DNA from: Symbiodinium natans | Taxonomy: Eukaryota; Sar; Dinophyceae; Suessiales; Symbiodiniaceae | DNA length: 64,000 nt | NCBI GenBank assembly: GCA_905221605.1 | Contig: CAJNDS010000308.1 | Location: 87,501 to 151,500, forward strand | Reading direction: 5' to 3' | In this document: piece by piece, positions 43,762 to 52,621 of the stretch | Layout of the letters: each line of letters begins with the position of its first letter | Numbering within the stretch: the stretch's first letter is position 1 | The notes under the pieces: model-generated | Seen by the model: only the letters and a program-made list of their open reading frames with translations | Database searches by the model: none | Told to the model about the DNA's origin: nothing | Program-made: the position numbers and the translations under genes

Positions 43762-46700
43762 GCTGCAGTCATCAGGCGTTGTCCGGGAGAAGCTCCATGA
43801 CCCGGTTCGCCAGGGGGTTCCGCTGAAGACGATCCCGTCGGAACCGTCCCAGTACCATCTTCCACACCGAGAGGTCGCACATGTCCCGAAGATGGCGGTG
43901 AAGGTCTTGCTCCGCTTCGCCCACTGTGCCGATCTCGAGGAACAGAGCCACCTGGTCGCCCTCCATGTTGGCCGTCAGCTTCCGGCTGGGCTGACATCGT
44001 AGAACCGTCTCCCCCGTCAGAAGGCCTATCACGCTCTGCATTTTGCGTTGCCACCGCTCCAGCTTCATGGGCTCCCGATCCTGGTTGCGGAGTTCCTGGC
44101 GACTGTCGGGATCCCATTGCAAGTAGGGCCAACACGGATCGTCGTCCTCGTCCTTGACCAGCAACTGTGCCTGCACCGCGGACCGCATCGCGTCGTCGTT
44201 CTTCATCAGGATGTCCACGCGAGATAGCAGCTCCCGAAGCACTAGGCTGACCAGGATCACCCGTTTCGGATACTTGGCTTTGCCCATCTCCTTCTCTGTG
44301 TCGAACGTCTGTGACGCCGTGTACAGGGGGGATACGAGCGACTGGAGCTCCCCTGCGGATTTGATTTGCAAAAACATCACGTAGGCTTGATTGAGTCTTT
44401 GCGCCGCCAATGCATCTTCGTGTCGAATCGATAGTCTCGCGATGGTGTGCACCAGATTGGTGAGCTGAGATTGCGATGACTGGGAGGTTCCGGCATTGGT
44501 CTTGGCCTTGCCCTTGCCCCTTCCAGGTCCCTTCTTCTGAAGCTTCGACGCTGCTTCCGTAACCAGCATTGGCACCGTCTCCTGCGCCACCTCCTTTCTT
44601 TTGGAGCCTGCCATTGGTTCCATCTCCATCCCTGTTGCCGTCGATGGGGGACTCTGGTCGGATTGCTGAATCATCCTGGCTCCGAGACCCTGGAACGCTT
44701 TGGAGTAGGTGGACAGTTCGCTGCTGGTCGGGGGCTGAAATTGTAGCTCGGTCATGAAAGATCAGGTTCGAAAAGTAGACCTGCAGTAGAGTCGGGCACT
44801 TGTGTTTAGTATGCATGCTGGCCACTCCACCGCAATATATACACGGAGCTGAAAGTACAAAAGGAACTACCAGCTTGGTGGCCCGCGTGCCGTACTTTTT
44901 CCAGAGGTCCTGATGGGATTTGACAAAGTGGGATCCAAAATCGTGCTTGTTAACCAGCCATTGCCTGCAGACCGCGCAGTGATGTTCAAGCTCCTGAAGC
45001 ACGTCCTTGCGCCTGCAGAGAAAGCTCAGTCCACCTTTGCGAAATGATAGCTGAAAGTCATAATCCGACGCGACTGGAATTTTGTCTCGGACCTCAGTGG
45101 CACCGTGGTTGGGCAGGGCAGGAGGGAGGGCTACCGTTGAGCCTGTGGGAGCGGTGCATCGATTGAGTTTAATGTGGCGTCCCAAGCTACTCCAGGTGTT
45201 GAACTTGTTCAAGCAAAAACAGCATTGCGGCATGCCATCAACCCCAAATCGGCGTATGTCTGCATTGATATCAGCAAAAGACCCCGTAGTGGCATCGCGC
45301 TCATGGTCAGTCGAGTGTTTTTTTGTGACGTGCTGTCGCATGGCTGCCTGAGTATTAAAGTATATGCCACATTCTGGACATGAGAAACCTTCCTGCAACG
45401 GGATGTGCACTAGAGTGGTGTCGTGTTTTCGGTGGTACGTAGCCTCCAGGGCGAGCTGTTGGAACTCCATAATCCTGTCATGCAAAATGGCCTCAATCAT
45501 TGGGTCTTTCATGATATCATCTGGCTCAATCTGTCTGTACAGTTGTTGAAGATTGAGAAGTCGACTTGATGCCAGCTTATGCAAGTGCTGAAGTGGCTCT
45601 GGGAGGCCCACTCTCTGTAATAGATCCAACGATCGTTCTCCCGTAAGATGAACTGGTGAGTTGGATATGGCCCGAATCTGTTTGATCCATGCAATCGCAA
45701 ACATGTCCGCTGATGTGTTGGTTAGGCCCGTACTCAGTAATCCGTACGTCATCGCTGGAAGAATAGCACAGCGCCATAGTCGTATTCGATGATGTAGCCG
45801 AAGGATCTTTCGGGCGTTGACCAGTTTTCGCAGCCGATCGTAGTTCGCCCTTCCAACCGCGATACGGTGGCGCATGGTTTGTTCTTCGAAGCTCGTGTAC
45901 GACAACACTATACCCATGTAGTGAAGCTGAGATACCAGTGGGATAAGCTCCTCTGTCATAGTGTTCTCTTCGCGGATCGGTACCTTCAGATGTTTTTCGT
46001 CCTTGACAAGTTCAATGCAGGTGCGCTTGATCCGTTCGGAGCCTTTTCCCTGCACATGCAATATGGCCTTGGATTTGTTGGCATTGACCTGTAAGCCAAA
46101 TTTACGAAGCAGCTGAAGGAGCTTACCCAGAGATTGAAGGGCATCATGAAGATCAGTCGGTGAGGTCAGCTCCCAGCATATGTGTTTGTCGTCAGCGAAC
46201 ATGGACAGCATACCGGTGGGAGAGTGCAAGCCACCAATAGCCTCAAATTCCTGATAGAGGAGTCCAGTGAATACCGACCATACAATCGGCGAGAGGCAGC
46301 AGCCCTGGCGAACGCCCCGTCCTGCATTAACTAGGAGTCGGGTGCGTTTGTATGTGAGTTCGTATACCGTACCCTGGATCCATTGAGCAATGGCAGAGCA
46401 TAGGCCGTCTGGAGCACCGGTTCGACGAACGGCTTCCATAACCAAGGACCATGGGCCTGTGTCAAAGGCTTGAGATAAGTCCAGGGATACCTGGAGGCCT
46501 GCTCGAAAATCTGTCGTGCTCGTCCCTTGTCTGAGATGATGCAGGTTGTAGGCTTGACCTTGTATGGTGGTACGAACTGATCGACAGTGTTGTACGGCAC
46601 GCATCAATGCACACATAACATCACGGCCTGGGAGATATGCGTATTGCGGGATCCTGCGCAAGTATCTCAAAGCATAGGGTTTGAAGTGCTGGGCCAGAAT

Positions 46701-49514
46701 CGACGTGTACGCTTTGGAGAGTGGGTCTTGTAAGCCAATGGGACGTAGAGATGTAAGGGGGCCTACTGGCTTGCCAGGTTTCTGAAGTAGGGCCACGGAG
46801 GTCATAAGCCATGATGTAGGGTATCGAATGTCCGCCGTCTCGATGCCTTTTTGTCCGGCTAGCCACTGTCCAAGTGCTGGTGCAGCTATTTTCCAGAAAG
46901 GTGCAGGAGGAAGGTGTGGGCTGACCGCTTTGCGTGGGCGAATCGCACATACGGCCTGTTGGATTTCGTTCGCCGTTATACTGAAAGTTGACTCATCACG
47001 TGGTAGAACCGCAGCGGTGCACAACGGGGGTGATTCCCACTGTAGTGGAGGATGCCATACTCCCTCAAAGTGCTTCCGAAGATGTTCTTCTTCGTCGAGT
47101 TCTGAAATAATCATTCCTTCTGCATCCCGTATTTGCACTTGTTGACGTCGAGACTTGGGAGCCAGTTTGCGAACGAGTTTGTAGAGAGCCACCGTGTTGG
47201 ATGCATTGGCCGCCTCTTCAGCCATCTCCAGATAAGTTTGGAAACGTTCTCTTTTCAATCTTCGACCAACCTTTTGGGATTCCTTGCGCATTTTGTGGTA
47301 TTGCACAAGGTGCCTCCAGCGACGTAGTAGTCCACGGAGTGGCGAGCCCATCATAGCGCCTGTCTTGGCTGCCTTGTAATGGCCCCACATTGTTTTGATG
47401 TATTGCTTCAACTCAACTTGTTGTGGTGTGGGTGGGTGCCTCTCTGGAACTGTTAGAAAATAGCGGCTGCAAAGATCGTGCAACAGTATCGGGATGTCAT
47501 CATACCGATCGAGGGGCAAGGTGCTGAGTGACTCCTTCATGTGGGCCTGGATGGTTTGGGAGATCACACCAGGGTTCTGCACCTCCTGCAGGATGGCCGT
47601 AATATCGTATTTGGGACTGGTTCGTTGTTGCCAAGTAGGCTTGGGCACGTGAACTGTGCCCAAGACGGGGTAATGCTTCGTGTCCCTCCAAGCGCCAACA
47701 ATGAAGTCATGTTTAGGCATGGCTTGCTTGGCTAGTCCAGTGGCTTGGGACTGCCTGGTAAATACATAGTCAATCTGAGTTTTGTACTTCAGATGGGTAA
47801 AGGTATGTGGCCGTCGTCCGCGCCATGTATTCAGTGCACACAGTGCATGTTTGCGAACCACCTCCAGAAACTGCTCGACATCTTTAGCAATTTGGGCGTC
47901 CAAGGGTGCTCGTAGGCAGGTGGCCGAGCCTACGTATGGTTCTTCTCTGCGAAGTTGTAAGTTAAAGTCACCAGCCACCAAAACTTGATGCTCAACCGCC
48001 AGGGAACACAGGATCTTATCCAGGTTGCGATACAGTTGTGATCGCTTGAGATAGTGGGATTCCGGTTGTTGAAAAGATACTGCTTGATTATAGCAGTTCA
48101 GAATGTCCAGGATGCCCTTGCTGTGCGTGATACGAATATGATCCAAGCGACCCTGAAGTACACGGCGTACCCGAACCTCCTTGGTGGTCACATGTGGTAT
48201 ATTGATCAGGGTCAACAGTCCTGCTGATTTATCTTTTTCTGCATGTCCCGAGGAGATATGCATCCATCCTTTGGATTCCCATTCGCTCGTAATACTCCAA
48301 TGGGACTCCTGCAGAAATACAACATGGGGTCTTTGCTGTGGTGGTAACTCGTCCAGCCACTGAATAAGTTCTGGTAGCAGCATGTTACCAAGGCCACTGC
48401 AGTTCCATGTCATGTATCTCAGCGTCATGTGGCCGGGCCGACGACTCCAGTTGTGTAGCGGTCGTCTGCCTTCAGTGAAACTACGAAAACAAGTATTGCG
48501 CATTCCGAGACTCTGTGCTGTATGCAATCTACCCCTGTACATGGTTTCGCCAGCCTTTCCCTCGGAAATGCGTTTCTGCACTCTCATCCTCGCTCTTCGG
48601 AAAGATCGTTTGCAGGCCTGCGTGTTTGTGAAGCTGACAGGACGATCATAACCGAGATCGTGCACGTTCCCGGGTCCCGGAAGACGAGTACCCGGTTCAG
48701 CCTCCCGGACGGAGGAGGCCACCCTCGGTTCTACGACAGCTGTTGCAGCATATATACAAGAAGAAAGCACGAGGAGCCGCAACCATGCACCGCAAGTAGG
48801 TAGACCTTGAAAGCTGTCGCCTCGGGACTTGGGACCCGAGCGGCTCTTACTCTGGAATCCTCCTGAGATAAACCATTGAAAGAAACTTGTAGTCTGCTTA
48901 GCTTCATGCGTGGAGCATAAGGCTGTAATGATAAGAATGTACGCACCGAGCTGGCCGCATGCTGCCATCATGTAGTACTCGAGAAAATACCAGACCTTAC
49001 GCGCTCCGGCTGCGAGAGTCGATGCACAATGCTGACTCTGAGGGAAACCACGTCTCATACGCCTCGTACATGCTTTATAGCGGAAGCGGGCCCATGGATG
49101 CGATCTGCTTTTTACTCCCCATAGCCGATCAAGTGCTCTGAAAGTGGTCGTCTGCCACCTCGTGGCTCTGTTAGTCCTCAGCACGAGGCGGGGTTCTCTC
49201 TGACGTGATCTGCGATGGCATCGAGGTTGTCGACATTGGCAGCGATGTTCCCCGAACCACTCTGACCGGCTCCAATACCACGTCGTGATGCGCTGTGAGT
49301 GCTCCATCCACATTGTGCACAAACCCCTGCCTGAGATGGAAGAACCAACTGCGTGTCGGTTGCCCGGCGACGGATATAGTCGGACCCTCGTTGAACTCCA
49401 AGTGCCAGGTTTGCAGCCGTTGCCCCACATCCGCAATTGGTGGGTGGCCCACTCCGAAGCCCACTGTACCCGGAATCGAGAGTGGTGGCGCCCCTGTTGG
49501 GGGGGGTGGCCCAC
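43602..49514 (-). CDS. AP endonuclease - reverse transcriptase - C2H2 zinc-finger protein
   Basis: The open frame spans 49514 (GTG) to 43602, but recognisable protein begins near ATG 48428 and probably ends near 44,760. Endonuclease: YMTWNCSGLG (48413), VFLQESHW, VLVAGDFNL, TQIDYVFTR. RT: LRPIGLQDPLSKAYTSIL, LDLSQAFDTGPW (46484-46461), GVRQGCCLSPIVW, MFADDKH (FADD at 46199-46188), GLQVNANKSK. After the RT come two C2H2 fingers (CPECGIYF..., CCFCLNKF...) and Cys/His clusters (HHCAVCRQW...HFVKSH, CIYCG...HTKHKC), likely nucleic-acid binding. No RNase H is seen. The first 360 codons are probably not translated, since another frame looks more protein-like there. Beyond 44,760 the frame overlaps the 327-codon ORF. 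No stop interrupts the catalytic domains, so this copy could be recent. Confidence 0.85.
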   Translation of the reverse strand: MGHPPQQGRHHSRFRVQWASEWATHQLRMWGNGCKPGTWSSTRVRLYPSPGNRHAVGSSISGRGLCTMWMEHSQRITTWYWSRSEWFGEHRCQCRQPRCHRRSRQREPRLVLRTNRATRWQTTTFRALDRLWGVKSRSHPWARFRYKACTRRMRRGFPQSQHCASTLAAGARKVWYFLEYYMMAACGQLGAYILIITALCSTHEAKQTTSFFQWFISGGFQSKSRSGPKSRGDSFQGLPTCGAWLRLLVLSSCIYAATAVVEPRVASSVREAEPGTRLPGPGNVHDLGYDRPVSFTNTQACKRSFRRARMRVQKRISEGKAGETMYRGRLHTAQSLGMRNTCFRSFTEGRRPLHNWSRRPGHMTLRYMTWNCSGLGNMLLPELIQWLDELPPQQRPHVVFLQESHWSITSEWESKGWMHISSGHAEKDKSAGLLTLINIPHVTTKEVRVRRVLQGRLDHIRITHSKGILDILNCYNQAVSFQQPESHYLKRSQLYRNLDKILCSLAVEHQVLVAGDFNLQLRREEPYVGSATCLRAPLDAQIAKDVEQFLEVVRKHALCALNTWRGRRPHTFTHLKYKTQIDYVFTRQSQATGLAKQAMPKHDFIVGAWRDTKHYPVLGTVHVPKPTWQQRTSPKYDITAILQEVQNPGVISQTIQAHMKESLSTLPLDRYDDIPILLHDLCSRYFLTVPERHPPTPQQVELKQYIKTMWGHYKAAKTGAMMGSPLRGLLRRWRHLVQYHKMRKESQKVGRRLKRERFQTYLEMAEEAANASNTVALYKLVRKLAPKSRRQQVQIRDAEGMIISELDEEEHLRKHFEGVWHPPLQWESPPLCTAAVLPRDESTFSITANEIQQAVCAIRPRKAVSPHLPPAPFWKIAAPALGQWLAGQKGIETADIRYPTSWLMTSVALLQKPGKPVGPLTSLRPIGLQDPLSKAYTSILAQHFKPYALRYLRRIPQYAYLPGRDVMCALMRAVQHCRSVRTTIQGQAYNLHHLRQGTSTTDFRAGLQVSLDLSQAFDTGPWSLVMEAVRRTGAPDGLCSAIAQWIQGTVYELTYKRTRLLVNAGRGVRQGCCLSPIVWSVFTGLLYQEFEAIGGLHSPTGMLSMFADDKHICWELTSPTDLHDALQSLGKLLQLLRKFGLQVNANKSKAILHVQGKGSERIKRTCIELVKDEKHLKVPIREENTMTEELIPLVSQLHYMGIVLSYTSFEEQTMRHRIAVGRANYDRLRKLVNARKILRLHHRIRLWRCAILPAMTYGLLSTGLTNTSADMFAIAWIKQIRAISNSPVHLTGERSLDLLQRVGLPEPLQHLHKLASSRLLNLQQLYRQIEPDDIMKDPMIEAILHDRIMEFQQLALEATYHRKHDTTLVHIPLQEGFSCPECGIYFNTQAAMRQHVTKKHSTDHERDATTGSFADINADIRRFGVDGMPQCCFCLNKFNTWSSLGRHIKLNRCTAPTGSTVALPPALPNHGATEVRDKIPVASDYDFQLSFRKGGLSFLCRRKDVLQELEHHCAVCRQWLVNKHDFGSHFVKSHQDLWKKYGTRATKLVVPFVLSAPCIYCGGVASMHTKHKCPTLLQVYFSNLIFHDRATISAPDQQRTVHLLQSVPGSRSQDDSAIRPESPIDGNRDGDGTNGRLQKKGGGAGDGANAGYGSSVEASEEGTWKGQGQGQDQCRNLPVIAISAHQSGAHHRETIDSTRRCIGGAKTQSSLRDVFANQIRRGAPVARIPPVHGVTDVRHREGDGQSQVSETGDPGQPSASGAAISRGHPDEERRRDAVRGAGTVAGQGRGRRSVLALLAMGSRQSPGTPQPGSGAHEAGAVATQNAERDRPSDGGDGSTMSAQPEADGQHGGRPGGSVPRDRHSGRSGARPSPPSSGHVRPLGVEDGTGTVPTGSSSAEPPGEPGHGASPGQRLMTAAALPILQTLAIHAIRMHYFCVYGGSAGIFMNRWEDSCLQFSSGLQRQMAGCVI
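43772..44755 (-). CDS. 327-codon element protein of unknown function
   Basis: Begins at an ATG (44755) that overlaps the 3' part of the RT frame. It has a Ser/Thr/Gln-rich N-terminus, a basic stretch (KLQKKGPGRGKGKAK), then a long helical region (NLVHTIARLSIRHEDALAAQ, VILVSLVLRELLSRVDILM), an acidic patch (DEDDDPCWPY) and VALFLEIGTVGEAEQDLHRHL. Composition is that of a real protein, while the overlapping RT frame becomes Gly/Gln/Asp low-complexity here. I do not recognise the family. It may be a separate product or the C-terminal domain of the RT protein joined by a frameshift. Confidence 0.7.
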   Translation of the reverse strand: MTELQFQPPTSSELSTYSKAFQGLGARMIQQSDQSPPSTATGMEMEPMAGSKRKEVAQETVPMLVTEAASKLQKKGPGRGKGKAKTNAGTSQSSQSQLTNLVHTIARLSIRHEDALAAQRLNQAYVMFLQIKSAGELQSLVSPLYTASQTFDTEKEMGKAKYPKRVILVSLVLRELLSRVDILMKNDDAMRSAVQAQLLVKDEDDDPCWPYLQWDPDSRQELRNQDREPMKLERWQRKMQSVIGLLTGETVLRCQPSRKLTANMEGDQVALFLEIGTVGEAEQDLHRHLRDMCDLSVWKMVLGRFRRDRLQRNPLANRVMELLPDNA

Positions 49515-51801
49515 CGCGTGATAGGAAGGGTCGTGGCGTAGTGGTCGAGGTGACTGGTCGCGGATTCCAGGGTGCTTTGGCCGGTGTAGAGGGAGTCGTG
49601 GCTTGTGGTATATCGGCTGAGGCTCCCCGTGCTGATGCCGGAGTCCATGCTGGCTGTCTCGGGCCTGGGAGTCGGCATGGAAGGTTTGGGAATATCGGCT
49701 GAGGCTCTACTCCCCGTGGAGGTGCCGGCCCCTCGTCCTGCAACGTGGTGTCTGGAGGTGGCGTCGCCATCTTCCGCTGGTGTCTCCGAAGGGCTGTCGA
49801 AGATTTCTCTTTCCATCCTTGCGTAGGAGTCATCTGAGATGTCGTCTTCACTGAGTCGTGACTTCCTTCGCTTCGATGGCGGGGTCGCCGGGTGGTTCGC
49901 CCTTCTTTTGGGGGACATTGTGCAGGGACGGTGGTAGAAGTATAGGCAGCAGTCCTGGCTACCGGGCTGTCAAGATCAGTTTGCTGAGCCTGGTATATTG
50001 CGAGGGGAGAACCGGCATTGGCGCGCTCACACATGATATGATAATGATATGAGTCAGCAACTGCAATCATCCGACATACTGGCTGCGGCTGCACATGGTC
50101 GTTGGTGCAAGAGCTTGGGTCCAGACCATAATGTAATCTCGCTGTGTGTCGAGATGATTCCAATAATGTCGGAAGCGTTACCTGGTGCAATACGCAGTGA
50201 AGTGGCAAATACTCGCATTCCGGAAGCACACGGGACCTGTGATAGTGGGACGGACTTCGTCTGTAGATGTTACCCGCCATGAACTGGACGTCTGTCCTGC
50301 AATAGCATGGAGTTGTGTTCACATCGAATACCCTTGCGCGTATGGCAGCCAATGCATAGTGCACTGTAAGTGCGGTATACTTTTCCGGCTGGGCAGAAAG
50401 ATCCATTTGTACAGATTCCCCAGCTATATCCGATACTGCGTTGGTATCGGCCGAGGTCTGGTTGTCCGAGGATGCTGGTTGATCTGGGGCTGTAGCATCG
50501 ACTTCCGCTTCCGCCTCCCGTTCGACTGAGTTCTCATGATTATGGGCTGTAGCGTCGTCCACCTTTTCTTCGACACCGACATCCGGGATGGTAGCTTCCG
50601 GTTCAACGGAGATAGTCGCCCCATCCCGCGCCTCACCGTTTTCCAAGTTCGCATCCTGCTGGACGACTTCCTCCGCTTCCACAGGGCGGGGTGGTCTCTC
50701 ATCAGGAGGTGTCTCGGCCTCTGTCGCTGAGGTAGCTTGAAGACGCTGTAGTTGACGGAGTCGTCGTTCTTTAGCCTGTTGTTGTAATTCCTGTAGGGAC
50801 AAAGCGTAGGCCTCAGTCGGAGATACGACCCGACACTCCTTGTAGCCCCTCGGCTTGTTGGAGGTGATCAGCATGGTGCCCGTGGGAAACTCCTTCACTC
50901 GAGTGCGCTCCTTTACCTTGGCTTTTGATTTCACTCTGGTCTTCTTCACCGTCTTCTTCGGGACCGGGCGTACTTCTGTTTCCGACACTTGCTTGGCCTT
51001 CTTCTCATCCTTCTGCTTCTTCCTGTGTGTAAGCATCGTAGAGATACTGGCCAGGCGGCGCTCCTCCGCCTCCTGTTCGACTAAGGCAGTGCTCTGGCGG
51101 CTGGAGGCTGCGCCAGCAGAGCCATCAGGTTTTCTTCGCTCCTTGCGTTCCAGAGGTCGTACACGATGAATGCGATGAGGTCTGATCCCACCTGGTGACC
51201 TCTTCGCCGGCTCAGGTGCCACTAGCTCGCATTCTCGCGGGGGCTGTCGCGCCTCTCGAAGAATCACCGGAGCTGCCGGCTCCAGGGAACGGTCTCGTGA
51301 TACTGATCCAACAACCCTAATGATAGTGGTCGAGGAGCTGTTGCTGGAGGAAGAGGTTGTCGGTGAGCGAGCTGTGTTATGAGCACAGGGTCGATGCCGT
51401 GGAGAAGGTGAAATAGGCCGTAGTGGACATGTGTGTCTCGGTGATGGTGACTGTGATGGTGATACCATAACTGCTTCCATCGAGGCCGGGCTAGGGTCGT
51501 TGTCGAAGTGTATGCTACGAGGCCAGCGAAAGAATCCACCATCCTCACCTGTGTGCAGTTCTCTAGCATCGTCCGGTGTTGGTGACTGTGAGGGTGTTCT
51601 TTGCCGGGCTGCCCTCTGTGGTCGATGCCGGGGTAGTGGTCGTCGTCCTGGTGCTCCACATAGCCTGGGTAACGGTGATCGCACCGGTTGAGGATCTCGG
51701 CGCCTCAGAGGAACTCTGCTTCTGGTACGGCTTCTGGAAGAATCCATACGTGAGGAGCGATACCCATGGCGAGGTAGTGGACTGCGTCCGTGATTGGCCA
51801 T
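49171..51801 (-). CDS. SR-rich, basic first-ORF-like protein of the USP-bearing element
   Basis: The frame is open from 52,530, but the part upstream of ATG 51801 is Cys/Trp-rich and atypical, so I start here. The N-terminus is rich in Ser-Arg and Pro (MANHGRSPLPRHGYRSSR), the middle strongly basic and coiled (KKQKDEKKAKQV, KKTVKKTRVKSKAKVKERT, LQELQQQAKERRLRQLQRL), then an acidic Glu/Asp-rich stretch. The C-terminus contains LQTWHLEFNEGPTISVAG and SWFFHLRQGFVHNVDG. Charge pattern fits an RNA-binding ORF1 protein, by analogy only. Near 49.7 kb the coding frame may switch (see 49178-49918). Confidence 0.6.
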   Translation of the reverse strand: MANHGRSPLPRHGYRSSRMDSSRSRTRSRVPLRRRDPQPVRSPLPRLCGAPGRRPLPRHRPQRAARQRTPSQSPTPDDARELHTGEDGGFFRWPRSIHFDNDPSPASMEAVMVSPSQSPSPRHTCPLRPISPSPRHRPCAHNTARSPTTSSSSNSSSTTIIRVVGSVSRDRSLEPAAPVILREARQPPRECELVAPEPAKRSPGGIRPHRIHRVRPLERKERRKPDGSAGAASSRQSTALVEQEAEERRLASISTMLTHRKKQKDEKKAKQVSETEVRPVPKKTVKKTRVKSKAKVKERTRVKEFPTGTMLITSNKPRGYKECRVVSPTEAYALSLQELQQQAKERRLRQLQRLQATSATEAETPPDERPPRPVEAEEVVQQDANLENGEARDGATISVEPEATIPDVGVEEKVDDATAHNHENSVEREAEAEVDATAPDQPASSDNQTSADTNAVSDIAGESVQMDLSAQPEKYTALTVHYALAAIRARVFDVNTTPCYCRTDVQFMAGNIYRRSPSHYHRSRVLPECEYLPLHCVLHQVTLPTLLESSRHTARLHYGLDPSSCTNDHVQPQPVCRMIAVADSYHYHIMCERANAGSPLAIYQAQQTDLDSPVARTAAYTSTTVPAQCPPKEGRTTRRPRHRSEGSHDSVKTTSQMTPTQGWKEKSSTALRRHQRKMATPPPDTTLQDEGPAPPRGVEPQPIFPNLPCRLPGPRQPAWTPASARGASADIPQATTPSTPAKAPWNPRPVTSTTTPRPFLSRGGPPPPTGAPPLSIPGTVGFGVGHPPIADVGQRLQTWHLEFNEGPTISVAGQPTRSWFFHLRQGFVHNVDGALTAHHDVVLEPVRVVRGTSLPMSTTSMPSQITSERTPPRAED
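49178..49918 (-). CDS. Overlapping frame with nuclear-signal-like N-terminus
   Basis: Starts at ATG 49918 with MSPKRRANHPATPPSKRRKS, then an acidic stretch (LSEDDISDDSYARMEREIFD) that looks like genuine protein. Its second half is less convincing than the frame of the 49171-51801 ORF. A duplicated segment (atatcggctgaggctc at about 49612 and 49691) lies where the better frame seems to change. It is either an independent small ORF or one half of a frameshifted ORF1. Confidence 0.4.
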   Translation of the reverse strand: MSPKRRANHPATPPSKRRKSRLSEDDISDDSYARMEREIFDSPSETPAEDGDATSRHHVAGRGAGTSTGSRASADIPKPSMPTPRPETASMDSGISTGSLSRYTTSHDSLYTGQSTLESATSHLDHYATTLPITRWATPPNRGATTLDSGYSGLRSGPPTNCGCGATAANLALGVQRGSDYIRRRATDTQLVLPSQAGVCAQCGWSTHSASRRGIGAGQSGSGNIAANVDNLDAIADHVRENPASC

Positions 51802-52141
51802 GGTATAGCGCTCCAAGGTATATGGGGATTGAGAGATGGGAAATAATGCATACCAGGACGATAGGTTACACCAAATGCCAGTTGCTTTGCTTATATGAGG
51901 GGCTTTGCAACAGCAACCGCTTGTTTGCTTTGAGCAACTGATACAATAAGTCTGTTGTGTACAGTCCATGGCAGAGAACGAAAGCTGTACCGTGCAGACG
52001 AGCTGTGAAGCAGTTGAATTGCAAAGGTCCTGCCGCTGCTCAATAGTTGTCCACCATGTACTTCCATCAAGTCGCCCCATTATACCAGCACGACGCCTGA
52101 AGCAGCAGGAAGCGTGTGTAGTACCAGTACCATCTTTGTGA

Positions 52142-52534
52142 TTAATCGTTGTCCCCACTGAGCCCGTGGCAAGTAAGGCATAAGCTCGCGACATCATCGG
52201 GGTGGTGCCTATACATGGTTGCCAGATAGCGCATGTATAAGTCTCTGTCCAGCACCTGTTCGGCAAAGTGAAATAATCCACTGACGTGCTCGCTGTCCGT
52301 AAGAGCTGAGGCCAGGGCTTGTACATAGTGCTGACAGGACTGGCTGGTGCCAACATACGCGTCTGCAATAATCTCCAAGAGACATGCCCTGTACTGCCAT
52401 TGCTTGCTTGTTGCAACAGTTGCATCACCACCAGATATTTGAGTGGCCGACCTGCTTGCCATTGCCATGGCAGGATCATAATACCAGCCCATAGAGCCAG
52501 CATCATGTATACCAGAAGCATGCTCGCCATCCAT
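52142..52534 (-). CDS. 130-codon ORF at the 5' end of the USP-bearing element
   Basis: Starts at ATG 52534. Contains CLLEIIADAYVGTSQSCQHY, HVSGLFHFAEQVLDRDLYMR and HHPDDVASLCLTCHG, with a helical, coding-like composition. The overlapping frame starting four bases later is less plausible. Function not recognised; its position suggests it belongs to the element or to the gene it landed in. Confidence 0.5.
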   Translation of the reverse strand: MDGEHASGIHDAGSMGWYYDPAMAMASRSATQISGGDATVATSKQWQYRACLLEIIADAYVGTSQSCQHYVQALASALTDSEHVSGLFHFAEQVLDRDLYMRYLATMYRHHPDDVASLCLTCHGLSGDND

Positions 52535-52621
52535 GAAAGAAAATACAGCAGCGGCGTGTGAAAAAGAAGGACTTAAACAGCGCGCCTTCTATGGCAACAA
52601 TGCAGTAAGACGGTGACTACT
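52535..52621. other. Short spacer between two retroelements
   Basis: Unique sequence containing A-rich stretches; no terminal repeat or target-site duplication was recognised. Confidence 0.4.

Larger units (their letters stand above)
42994..52534 (-). mobile_element. Large non-LTR retrotransposon with a C-terminal ubiquitin-specific protease
   Basis: Co-oriented frames follow one another on the minus strand: a 130-codon ORF, an SR/basic-rich ORF, an endonuclease-RT-zinc-finger ORF, a 327-codon ORF and a USP domain. Overlaps, changing frames and lack of spacing suggest one mobile transcript of about 9.5 kb. The limits given are those of the outer reading frames; no poly(A), terminal repeat or target-site duplication was identified, so the true ends are unknown. 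It is unrelated in sequence to the plus-strand element at 28.35 kb and lacks the ACTCCGCC motif. Confidence 0.7.

Noticed and set aside
48429-49514. First 360 codons of the RT frame as a real N-terminal domain
   Set aside because: Trp/Arg/Cys-rich composition overlaps the better ORF1 frame; recognisable protein begins at the endonuclease.
51802-52530. N-terminal 243 codons of the long ORF1 frame
   Set aside because: Cys/Trp/Thr-rich and overlapping the more plausible 130-codon ORF in another frame.
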